Shown here piece by piece: positions 1 through 8,306 of a DNA stretch of 35,106 nt. Both the position numbers and the translations under genes were made by a program. This DNA is from Candidatus Acetocimmeria pyornia (lineage in GTDB: Bacteria; Bacillota; Sulfobacillia; UBA3575). Position 1 is the first letter of the stretch. Each line of letters opens with the position of its first letter. The stretch covers positions 1 through 35,106 of the forward strand of contig SESX01000006.1 of NCBI GenBank assembly GCA_004367365.1, written 5' to 3'. Under the pieces are notes generated by a model. That model had not been told where the DNA came from, ran no database searches, and saw only the letters and a list, made by a program, of their open reading frames with translations.

Positions 1-148
1 ACATGGGGTCGCAGAGGCGGTTCAAAAGCCATGCGACGGCTTCGTCGAAGTCAGTCTCGATGGCCGTGCCCTCACGCAGCCGCCTGAAAGTGGCCTCGAG
101 CCCAAGCTCAACCCACAGCCGCCGGAAGGTAGATGAGCGCCGGCCCCC
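1..148 (-). pseudogene. Transposase fragment (IS1634/IS4-like N-terminal region), frameshifted and truncated at the window edge
   Basis: Reverse strand reads GPALIYL then, after a frame change, RRLWVELGLEATFRRLREGTAIETDFDEAVAWLLNRLCDPM. This resembles the N-terminal region of IS1634-type transposases (GPxLxxxRLWEELGL...ALxxxVLNRLxDP). Confidence 0.5.
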
Positions 149-163
149 ACGTCCTGGCCTACC

Positions 164-454
164 TGGCGGGACTATACCTACATCGAGGACATCATCGCCA
201 GCGTCCGCGCCGCCATCGACTACGACCCCACCCCCTACGAAGTCTTCAACCTGGGGAACTCCCAAACGGTGGAACTCCGCGAACTGATCCGCTTCCTGGG
301 AGAGACCCTGGGCAAAAAGGCCGTCATCGACCACCAGCCCCTTCCGCCCGGGGATGTGCCCCAAACCTGGGCGGACATCCAAAAAGCCAGCCGCCTGCTC
401 GGTTTCCGGCCCCGCACCCCCATCACCGAAGGTCTGGCCCGCTTCGTGGCCTAG
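164..454 (+). pseudogene. C-terminal fragment of NAD-dependent epimerase (UDP-glucuronate 4-epimerase-like)
   Basis: In-frame WRDYTYIEDIIASVRAAIDYDPTPYEVFNLGNSQTVELRELIRFLGETLGKKAVIDHQPLPPGDVPQTWADIQKASRLLGFRPRTPITEGLARFVA*. N-terminal Rossmann half is absent; sequence abuts the transposase fragment. Confidence 0.8.
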
Positions 455-588
455 CTGCGCATGTCCGAGCAGCCCGCCCCGGTTGATCAACAAACCGCAG
501 CGCTCCACGGCAATTGTCTTGCAGAGTACTCTACATTCGTCACCATTCTTTTGACTAGGGTCTCAATAGTAAACACCACTCTTTTTCC

Positions 589-1815
589 TTAGTCAAATTC
601 CAAGAAGAATCTTTGTACGTCAATTCCACTTATCGGTTTCTTGTTCTGTATATACTTTGATCTAATATTCGCCATACCGTCCTGCAAATGACGTGAAGTA
701 ACACCGTGCTTGATTGACTGATCCGCTTCAATAAAAGCTACAATTTCATCACAGACCTTAAGTAGCTTACCGTCAACCGGTGAATACTCATCATGATTGT
801 AGTCATTAATATTTTCATTCTCTGTCAATGGCCTTGGGGCACCATTCGCCATTATTCGGTCTGCAAACTCAGTACCGTTGCCTAGCAAGTACTTTAAATG
901 ATTAACAACGTATTCGGGAAATTTCGGGTAAAGTTCCGACTCGCAAACTTCTACTTCGATCTTTTTTATGATCGCTGGCAACTGGGCGGTGGCACGTTTA
1001 ACTGGCGATATAATATCTCTTACCACAGCCTCAGGAAGATCGTGAAACAGTCCAGCATAAAAGTTGTTGCAAAGCCTACTACTACACGCATCAAGTTGCC
1101 TTGACAAGAAAACCATAAGGCAAGCCACAAGCATGCAGTGTCCTAAAACTGTCGTCTTGGGTATTCTGGGTGTTTGACTCCAGCGGGTTTGAAATCGCAA
1201 CTGCTCAATCAAGCAAATACCCTCAAAGAAACTCCCCTCCAGCAACATTTGTTGAACTCCCTCAAGATCTTTGTACCTTTCAACTCCTTGTCGTACCTCC
1301 TTTTCTAGATCACTAAGTTGGGGAAAACTACTATTTGCAGCCTTGATAATCTCAAACTCTCTCAAGGTCGAAAACTTATGCGCAGCTCGAAGTATTCTCA
1401 GGTTAATATTAGATTCATCGTCATCGCTGTTCATGAACCGTTCAAACTCAGACAATAGTTCTTTGTCTTCAATGATTGGGTGATACTGTTCAACCACCCA
1501 CCCGTTTAATTCTTTAAAAGCATCATGATACTCGGTCTTTATCTTTCTAATTACTGGCGCTTTAATATCTGACAAAGCAACATTTTTTAATAGTGCAAAT
1601 AGTGAACCGTAGACCAGGTATTCCCAGTTGATTTCTTCCCCTTTTTCCTCTTCCAACTTGGCAAAGAAGTAGGTAAGAACTGATTTGAAGGCTTGCTTGT
1701 CCATTTCAGTAAGGTCAACCGATCGGATCCTATCATTCCATCGCTGGATTGAGTGCGCCTCAAACAGCCTCAAGGCAAGCAATCTGGAAAACAAACCCAA
1801 ACCCACTCCATTCAT
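589..1815 (-). CDS. HD-domain phosphohydrolase (YfbR-like/HD superfamily)
   Basis: 408-aa ORF; HD-type motifs VLGHCMLVACLMVFLS...FYAGLFHDLPEAVVRDIISPVKR and a later D (LLKVCDEIVAFIEAD). Confidence 0.75.
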   Translation of the reverse strand: MNGVGLGLFSRLLALRLFEAHSIQRWNDRIRSVDLTEMDKQAFKSVLTYFFAKLEEEKGEEINWEYLVYGSLFALLKNVALSDIKAPVIRKIKTEYHDAFKELNGWVVEQYHPIIEDKELLSEFERFMNSDDDESNINLRILRAAHKFSTLREFEIIKAANSSFPQLSDLEKEVRQGVERYKDLEGVQQMLLEGSFFEGICLIEQLRFQTRWSQTPRIPKTTVLGHCMLVACLMVFLSRQLDACSSRLCNNFYAGLFHDLPEAVVRDIISPVKRATAQLPAIIKKIEVEVCESELYPKFPEYVVNHLKYLLGNGTEFADRIMANGAPRPLTENENINDYNHDEYSPVDGKLLKVCDEIVAFIEADQSIKHGVTSRHLQDGMANIRSKYIQNKKPISGIDVQRFFLEFD

Positions 1816-1971
1816 TATACTTGGTGAGAGTGTAACCGATACCTCACGGGCAAGTATTGCAGGCCAAATACTCCTCGGCGCAACCCATTTCTATTATATA
1901 CTTGTATATACTTGCTCACCGTGCCCTAAGCCCGCACAGCATTAGCCGGACTCATCACGGCATCCCCTGGC

Positions 1972-2600
1972 CTATTTCCATTCACGCAACACTTCGTAAT
2001 AGACCTGTTTGGTTTTCGAAAGCATTTGCTGTAGGGTAAAATACTTGTTGAAACGCGCGTGACCGGCCACCCCCATACGGGCGCGCAACTCCGCATCCAA
2101 AAGCAGCCGCCGCAACCGGTCGCGCAACATTTCCGCATCTCCCCTGGCCACCAAAAAGCCGGTTTTTCCCTCTACCACCGCCTCCCGGCTACCGCCGACG
2201 TCGGAGGCGACCACCGGGAGCCCGGCACGCATAGCCCCCACAATGGTGAGGAGGAACCCCTCCCAACGCGAGGCCAGCACAAAAACCTGCGCCCGGGCGA
2301 GCAAGGTGGGCACGTCAGACCGGGTCCCGAGAAACCGCACCTGCGGGGCCAGCCCCAGCTTCTCCGCCGCCTCGCACACCCGCGGCTCCAGCTCTCCTTC
2401 CCCGGCAAACAGCACCTCAAAATCCGCCTCCGTCCCCAACCCGGCCAGCGCCCGGAGCAGCAAAAGCTGGTCTTTCGGTTCGGAAAAGCGGGCGACCATG
2501 ATCAACCGTGCCGGATCACCGTTACCGGGTGCCCGGTACTCATCGGGAAGCTCCGGCACGCCCACCGGCCAGCCGCGCCGCCTCGACCACCACCCGCACA
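1972..2600 (-). pseudogene. C-terminal half of a GT4-family glycosyltransferase (5' truncated)
   Basis: GVPELPDEYRAPGNGDPARLIMVARFSEPKDQLLLLRAL...VRFLGTRSDVPTLLARAQVFVLASRWEGFLLTIVGAMRAGLPVVASDVGGSREAVVEGKTGFLV: typical GT4 C-terminal domain. Upstream coding is in other frames and runs into DUF1848. Confidence 0.8.
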
Positions 2601-2635
2601 TCCCGCACCGGATCGATTCCGCCGCTGCCGCCACC

Positions 2636-3622
2636 TCAGTCCCAGGAAAACGACTCCTGCCTCCAGCCGGCTGTCGCCTGCTCGCCCGGTGCCTCCCACC
2701 TGTGCTCCGCTCCCTTTTTCGATCCCGCAATCAGCAAAGGACTTTCGGGGTTGTGACGCCGGTGGTTCTCAGCACACCTGGACCCGTTGTTGGCGTAGCA
2801 ATAAACACAGGCGTGGAGACAGGTGTCGTACATGCCAATATCCACGCTCTCGTAACAGCCGCATTCCCGCCGGGTCGGCCTCGGCCGATAAGCACTTGCC
2901 CCAACACCGGCCAACGCGGCCAACAAATTTGCGTCTACACAGTGCGCCTTTTTGACCAGGCCACCTACCAAATGGTCGTTGCAGCAGGCATAGACCTCGA
3001 TGCCGTGCCTTGCGGCGATCTCGGCCATGCGGGCCGCCAGCGCCGCCTGCTCCGGTTCCGTCAGTGTCACCGACTCGATACCCGCGCGCCGCAAGGACCG
3101 CAGTCTGCGCTTCACCTTCGGATAGAAGCTGGCAAAGCTGGTATAACAGCAGGTGGTGTAACCCTCAAGCTTCCGGCATAACTCCTCGAAGCGCCTTAGA
3201 TGATAATCCGCACTGGTGCGGTTGGTTACCACGATCGGGTCGTAGCGCCACAACAATCGCCGGGGCGAATACCGTCGAGACAGCCGCCTGAAGGTTTCCA
3301 CGGCGGTTTCGGTGTCCGGCACCCTGGGTTCGAACACCCGGGGCAAACCGGTGATGGTAAACATAAACACCGCCTGATAACCCCTGGCATCCAGCTCGTC
3401 CAAATGGCGCAGGAAGGGACGGTAATCCTTAGACCAAAAAACGAAGCCGATCACCGCCGAAGGAGCCAGCGCCACGCGCACCGCCTTGCGGTTGAAAGGA
3501 TTACAGCTCACCGCCCAGCCGGCCCGCACCCGGTTCATGAACCATTCACCGTAATAGGCGGGAATATCCGTCCGTCTGCTGGCCGAAACAATGCACCGGC
3601 CTTGTGCAAAACGCACTCTCAT
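2636..3622 (-). CDS. DUF1848 family protein (radical-SAM-like, C-terminal CX3CX2C)
   Basis: CIVSASRRTDIPAYYGEWFMNRVRAGWAVSCNPFNRK...VFWSKDYRPFLRHLDEL...CGCYESVDIGMYDTCLHACVYCYANNGS is the DUF1848 signature. ATG at 3622 preceded by GGGGGA; the ORF track extends to a TTG at 3643. Confidence 0.85.
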   Translation of the reverse strand: MRVRFAQGRCIVSASRRTDIPAYYGEWFMNRVRAGWAVSCNPFNRKAVRVALAPSAVIGFVFWSKDYRPFLRHLDELDARGYQAVFMFTITGLPRVFEPRVPDTETAVETFRRLSRRYSPRRLLWRYDPIVVTNRTSADYHLRRFEELCRKLEGYTTCCYTSFASFYPKVKRRLRSLRRAGIESVTLTEPEQAALAARMAEIAARHGIEVYACCNDHLVGGLVKKAHCVDANLLAALAGVGASAYRPRPTRRECGCYESVDIGMYDTCLHACVYCYANNGSRCAENHRRHNPESPLLIAGSKKGAEHRWEAPGEQATAGWRQESFSWD

Positions 3623-3632
3623 TCCCCCGGTA

Positions 3633-5396
3633 TCAACCCTCAAGCCGGTTCGCTTTCAAGAAGGCCTCCACCGTATTGAAGGCGTTGAAGAACAGCGGCG
3701 TCCCGGCGAAAGAGAGCGGGCTGACCGGCCCGATGGTCATAAAAGAATACTGCTTGCTGGCGACATCAAAAGCCGAGTGCGGATCCCGGAACAATTGGTA
3801 AAGATCAAGCGCCGTACCGGATGAGCCGACCAACTGGCGCAGCGCCTGGAACTCCTGTCCCAGACCCAGACCGAACCCGAAGAAGAAAATCCGCAGTTGC
3901 TGGATGATCTCACTGTGGATACTGGAAAGAGTCTGGCTGATGAAAAACCAGCCCAGCCCGTACTTGCGCGTGGTCCGGGCCGCATCCACAAGCACGTCCC
4001 GCACGCTGCGCGCGGCATTGTCCTCCCTGGAGAGTTCCCGCGGTGCCAGCCGGTGCGCCTCGTCGATGACCACCAATGTGTTCAGGCTCTGACCCTCTTT
4101 GAAAAAATACTCCGCGGCCTGAGTCAGCCCATCCAGCAAACGTTTGATGACCAGCGATTGGATCCGGTCGTTCCAGAAAAGTCCTTGCGCTTGCTCCTTG
4201 GAAAGATCGATCACTAAAACCGGCCGGCTCGGACTGTCGGGATTTAAGAGCCAGGCCAAAGCTCTGCTGACGGACCGGGCACCTGACCGATCCTCGCGAA
4301 AGAGTTCCGCTACCGGCCCCCAGTAATCCCGGAAAAACTCGTCCGGATCGGCTTCCTCCCAGGTCGCGTGGAAGCGCAGCCGCGGGGACTCCGACCGGTA
4401 GAACTGCTTTTGGACCCGTTCATCGCCTAAGAGCGCCCACGCCTTGTTGAAGGATTCCCGACGGCTGAGGTCGCTTAGTTTCACGCGTGCCTTCTCGAGC
4501 TTGTGCGATAGGATGCGGCAGGCAAGCTCCCGGTTCTCCGACTTAGGTATGGTCAAGCGTTCAAAAAAGGGTGATTCATACAATATCTGCTCGAAGAGCT
4601 CCCACCGGTCGAGGACCAGGTTGCGGACGGTGAGAACAAAGGTCTGCTTGCCGAGCCGTTTCAGGACGCCGCCCAGCGGCAGGGCGAACTCGCCAGCGGC
4701 GCTGCCCCCGCGCACATCCCTGGCAAATTCGCCCTGCGGGTCGATGACCAGGAGCGCCATCTTGGGATAGCGCGCATAGGCCAGCAGGATCATCTTGGCC
4801 AGGACCGATTTGCCCGACCCCGTCTTACCGAAGACGCCCAGGTGGTAGGCCTCACCGGCACCTTCCGGTCCCCGGTCGAAGTGCTTGAACCAGAGGGGGA
4901 GCTTGGGCTTGGATCCGTAAACGTGGCCCAGATAGAAAAGCTGGTCGCGGTAGGGCTGCAGGATTTCGCCCAAGACCTCATCGGTGACGAGGTGGATAGC
5001 CGTCCCCGTGGACGGAACCGTGCCGAGGATGCTCGGCTCGTATCCGGCCGGACCACCCTGCCGGAACACGGCGCTGATGACCATTTTGCCCTGGTGGGTG
5101 TCCTGCCGCTCACTGACGGCATCCACGCGGCCACGCTGGCGAATCAGGCTGCGCATAGTCGGATCCTCGTGCCACACATTGCGCAGCTGAACCTCAGTGA
5201 TTTGGCCTAAAGCGTAGTGTGCCGCCGCGTCTTGCAGGAAGCGAAAGAGAGCCAGTTCGCCTACCAGCTTGCGCGTTACGGCGGTGCCGAGAATGTCCAG
5301 AGCCAGCTCCGATGTAGACGAGGGCGAACCGATAACCCCCAGCCTCTCCGTGCGATCGATAAGCAGGTCGATGTCGTATCCGGCGCGCATTCTCAT
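3633..5396 (-). CDS. herA: HerA-type FtsK/HerA ATPase (DUF87, HAS-barrel)
   Basis: Walker A GVFGKTGSGKSVLAKM; Walker B LNTLVVIDEAHRLAP; ARTTRKYGLGWFFISQTLSSIHSEIIQQLRIFFFGFGLG typical of HerA. ATGA overlap with the upstream NurA gene. Confidence 0.9.
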   Translation of the reverse strand: MRMRAGYDIDLLIDRTERLGVIGSPSSTSELALDILGTAVTRKLVGELALFRFLQDAAAHYALGQITEVQLRNVWHEDPTMRSLIRQRGRVDAVSERQDTHQGKMVISAVFRQGGPAGYEPSILGTVPSTGTAIHLVTDEVLGEILQPYRDQLFYLGHVYGSKPKLPLWFKHFDRGPEGAGEAYHLGVFGKTGSGKSVLAKMILLAYARYPKMALLVIDPQGEFARDVRGGSAAGEFALPLGGVLKRLGKQTFVLTVRNLVLDRWELFEQILYESPFFERLTIPKSENRELACRILSHKLEKARVKLSDLSRRESFNKAWALLGDERVQKQFYRSESPRLRFHATWEEADPDEFFRDYWGPVAELFREDRSGARSVSRALAWLLNPDSPSRPVLVIDLSKEQAQGLFWNDRIQSLVIKRLLDGLTQAAEYFFKEGQSLNTLVVIDEAHRLAPRELSREDNAARSVRDVLVDAARTTRKYGLGWFFISQTLSSIHSEIIQQLRIFFFGFGLGLGQEFQALRQLVGSSGTALDLYQLFRDPHSAFDVASKQYSFMTIGPVSPLSFAGTPLFFNAFNTVEAFLKANRLEG

Positions 5397-6544
5397 CCCC
5401 CCGATTCAGTGCGGTAGCCGTGCATGGCGAGAAACACTTCCCCGATGTCCCCCTCGTACTCAGCGGCGATGCGCTGCGTCGTCACCTGGCGAAAAGCAGG
5501 AAGCGCACGGGTCACCGCCTTTACCGTCCGGTCGGCCAGGAAGAGGGGGTAGGGCTCCAGCATGGACGGCGTGGCGCACTGGTGCTTCAGCCCCTGGATG
5601 ACGACGGCGAGACGGTGGGAATTCAAAACCACCTCCCGGCTCGCTTCCACCCGTAGGGCAGGCAGCCATTTATGCGGTTTGTAATAAAAAACATAGACCT
5701 GTCCAAGCCCCTCCACGACGGCCTCCGCCAGTTCTTCGACCCGCCGGCGGGAAGCCCCGGTAAGCCGGTTCGCGTTGATATGCCACGGCTGCCCCGGTTG
5801 CTCGAGCGGTTGGGGCCTGGTCAGTTCGCCCGGCCGCAGCAGCAGGCTCAAAAGACCCCGGTCATCATGCGCGCCGGACCAGCCGGCCAGCCGGCCGATC
5901 TCCCGCCGGGTGGAATACTTGGGCAGGGCGATGAACTGCCGGTCCGACCGGGCCGGCCGCAGGATCACCCGGTAGGCCTCCAGATAGGCGTCGCAACGGG
6001 CGAGGAATTCCTGGGAACAGCGGAGCGCGGGTACGTGCGGCGCCGCGTTGATGGCCTGGTTGAAGTAAATGATGGGCAGTGTCACGGTGCCGTCCAACAT
6101 CACCAGGTCGTGCGGCGCCCGGGTAGCCAACAGGAGCTCGCGTCCCAGCATCACCGCACGCAGCACGGTGGCCGTTTTCTCGTGATGCACCTCCGCCGCC
6201 ACGAAGGTCATGTGGTGCGGCTGCTCCCAGTACCGCTTCTCGGACGGCGGCGTCAAGCCCTCGACCGCCACCGCCGCGGCGGCCGCCAGGTCCGCCGTAA
6301 GCAAGCGCTCGATCGCATAAGAACCATCGGTCGCACAGGTAGTGGGCACTTGACCGGGGTACCCCAGCTCAGATTCGTGCTGCACCAGACCCAGGGCCAG
6401 CAGCTTTTGGCGGTAGTCGGCCCGGAATTCCTGCGCCTGCCGCAAGGCGCCCAGAAGAAGTTCGCCCGCCCGGCCGGCCTCACGAAGCACATCTTCCACC
6501 AGCACCGTCGGCAGGTCTGCAAAAGGCGTGTTCTTCTCGGTCAT
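5393..6544 (-). CDS. nurA: NurA-domain 5'-3' nuclease
   Basis: Motifs ATDGSYAIERL, MLDGTVTLPIIYFNQAINA, YYKPHKWLPALRVEASREV and YPLFLADRTVKAV match the NurA layout. Adjacent to HerA with ATGA overlap. ATG at 6544 chosen over the upstream start at 6568 because it gives an ATGA overlap with the DUF4338 stop. Confidence 0.88.
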   Translation of the reverse strand: MTEKNTPFADLPTVLVEDVLREAGRAGELLLGALRQAQEFRADYRQKLLALGLVQHESELGYPGQVPTTCATDGSYAIERLLTADLAAAAAVAVEGLTPPSEKRYWEQPHHMTFVAAEVHHEKTATVLRAVMLGRELLLATRAPHDLVMLDGTVTLPIIYFNQAINAAPHVPALRCSQEFLARCDAYLEAYRVILRPARSDRQFIALPKYSTRREIGRLAGWSGAHDDRGLLSLLLRPGELTRPQPLEQPGQPWHINANRLTGASRRRVEELAEAVVEGLGQVYVFYYKPHKWLPALRVEASREVVLNSHRLAVVIQGLKHQCATPSMLEPYPLFLADRTVKAVTRALPAFRQVTTQRIAAEYEGDIGEVFLAMHGYRTESGG

Positions 6545-7680
6545 TCGGCGGCCCCCTTTCTCCCCCAAAGGCGCCAGGACTCGGGGTCGAAATCCCGGTA
6601 GCGCCGGTCACGCGCGGCCCGGGGTAGAAGCCAGCGCGCGCGGAAAAAGCGGAACAGGTCCTCCACGGACTGATCCCACCAGCGGACTTGTGCGTGCTCC
6701 CCCTGGAGGAACTCCCGCGCGTTTTCGGCCAGGGGAACAACGAAAACCTCCCGGCGGACGCCATGGTAGAGCAGATCCGGTGACAGGCCGAGACCCGCCA
6801 GACACTTCCTGACAATCTCGCGGCGGTTGCGAAAACCGCTCCCCCACTTTTCGTTCTTGGCCGTGGGCCGGCAGAACTCCGCTGCATACTGGGCAATGGC
6901 CTGATACAGTCCGTTGAAGAAGTGGAATTCCCCGGAACCGCGGGTGAAACCCACGCGGTGGTAGAGTAGACGGCCGTCATAGGCCACCCGGTTGTAAAGA
7001 GACGACCTTCCCAGAGCCGAAGTGGTCGTCACCAGCACCAGCCGGCCGTCGAGCGCCCGGCCCCGGATAACCGACTGACGCTTGGCGCCATACTTTTGCC
7101 TGAAAGTCCCTCGAACCTCGTTACTGGCTACCAGCATGGCCACCAACTTGCCGCAGAGGAGAAACGAATACGGCGGCACGGCCCCGAGCACAAACGCGTC
7201 CATCACGTGGTGCAGGCGCTCTTTGCGCGCCGCCACATCCCAGCCGATCCACCGGTCCCGCGCCCCCAGACCGAAAACCGGGTCGCCCAAACCAAAAATC
7301 CCGATCAGCTTGTCGTTTTGCTCATCGACCACCAGAAAGCGGAGCCGCCGCCCGTACCCGCTCGATACCGGAACGCTCCAGTGGAGCGCCGCGTAGCGGA
7401 AAAGAAGTTCCGCCTCCGTTCCCGCCCGCACCGCCACGAGCCGGGGTCGGATGCGCTCCGGCACCACCTCGCCGCCGGCCGCGATCCACCGGAGGAGGCG
7501 ATCCTCATGGCGCTCCAGGCGTGAGCGGGCGCGCGCCACCCGCTCGGCCACCGCCGCAGCGTGGAGGCGGCGTATTTGCTCCTTATCAAAAGCGGGGGGA
7601 AAAATGCGTTGGCCTTCGACGATGAAGCCCTGGTCCTCCAGTGACGCGATGATCGCTTTTCTCAGTTCTGCCGAAGTCAT
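6541..7680 (-). CDS. DUF4338-family protein (DruA-like, divergent)
   Basis: LRFLVVDEQNDKLIGIFGLGDPVFGLGARDRWIGWDVAARKERLHHVMDAFVLGAVPPYSFLLCGKLVAMLVASNEVRGTFRQKYG...LVLVTTTSALGRSSLYNRV resembles the DUF4338 core (LRYxV...GFxxxxWxxxxRDxxIGWxxxxRxxxLxxVxxxxRFLIxP). AGGAGG upstream of ATG. Confidence 0.7.
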   Translation of the reverse strand: MTSAELRKAIIASLEDQGFIVEGQRIFPPAFDKEQIRRLHAAAVAERVARARSRLERHEDRLLRWIAAGGEVVPERIRPRLVAVRAGTEAELLFRYAALHWSVPVSSGYGRRLRFLVVDEQNDKLIGIFGLGDPVFGLGARDRWIGWDVAARKERLHHVMDAFVLGAVPPYSFLLCGKLVAMLVASNEVRGTFRQKYGAKRQSVIRGRALDGRLVLVTTTSALGRSSLYNRVAYDGRLLYHRVGFTRGSGEFHFFNGLYQAIAQYAAEFCRPTAKNEKWGSGFRNRREIVRKCLAGLGLSPDLLYHGVRREVFVVPLAENAREFLQGEHAQVRWWDQSVEDLFRFFRARWLLPRAARDRRYRDFDPESWRLWGRKGAAE

Positions 7681-7748
7681 GGTATCCTCCTGCGGCAGCT
7701 GCCGGCCAGCCTTGCCTCTGGCGCATTAGATTTAATGCTGTCCACCTG

Positions 7749-8306
7749 CTAATGGGCTTCACGGGGAGCCGGTAAATCGTGCGCGTCTCCCGCCAACCAG
7801 CCCCATTCAACTAAACTACGGTACGCTTTACTTACTGTTGTGGGCGAAAACTTATCCCCTTTGGCTGCCAACACCTCATCCAGCACCTTTTGTTCACTGA
7901 CGCTACCGTATACCTCACGCAATGCCGTGGCGATAAAATGCACGGTGGCGTACAATTCCAGATTGATCGGAGCAAACCCGCCCAACCGTTGCAACACCTC
8001 TTCGATCTTTTCCCGATGCGCGGCCAGACCTTCCGCGTGCGCCGCCACAACCTTTTCACAGGCCAGACCGGGCTCAAATCGCACTCCGTCACCACCGACT
8101 TTGATAATCCCCTTGGCAATCGCCTCGCCTAATTCCTCGGCCACCTCGATGCTGTATGGTCCATAAATATGCATGCGAAAACTGGCCCGCACCGGCACAC
8201 CCGCCTCCTGGCAAAAGTATACCAGCTTTTGCAGAGCCTTCCTACCCTTTATCGGCACCCGCCTCGCCAAATAAGCTATAAGGACTTCCAATTCCATCAA
8301 GTCCAC
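7749..8306 (-). CDS. YwgA-like / Panacea(SocA)-like protein
   Basis: IKGRKALQKLVYFCQEAGVPVRASFRMHIYGPYSIEVAEELGEAIAKGII: LQKLVY...YGPYS motif. Located directly downstream of an HD-hydrolase remnant, the same pairing as ywfO-ywgA in Bacillus. Confidence 0.65.
   Translation of the reverse strand: MDLMELEVLIAYLARRVPIKGRKALQKLVYFCQEAGVPVRASFRMHIYGPYSIEVAEELGEAIAKGIIKVGGDGVRFEPGLACEKVVAAHAEGLAAHREKIEEVLQRLGGFAPINLELYATVHFIATALREVYGSVSEQKVLDEVLAAKGDKFSPTTVSKAYRSLVEWGWLAGDAHDLPAPREAH

Noticed and set aside
2059-3181. Overlapping 298- and 312-aa + strand ORFs
   Set aside because: Antisense to the GT4 remnant and DUF1848; low-complexity Pro/Arg/Ser composition, no domain signature.
5672-6601. 309-aa + strand ORF rich in R/P/G/H
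   Set aside because: Antisense to the NurA gene; composition typical of a spurious frame.
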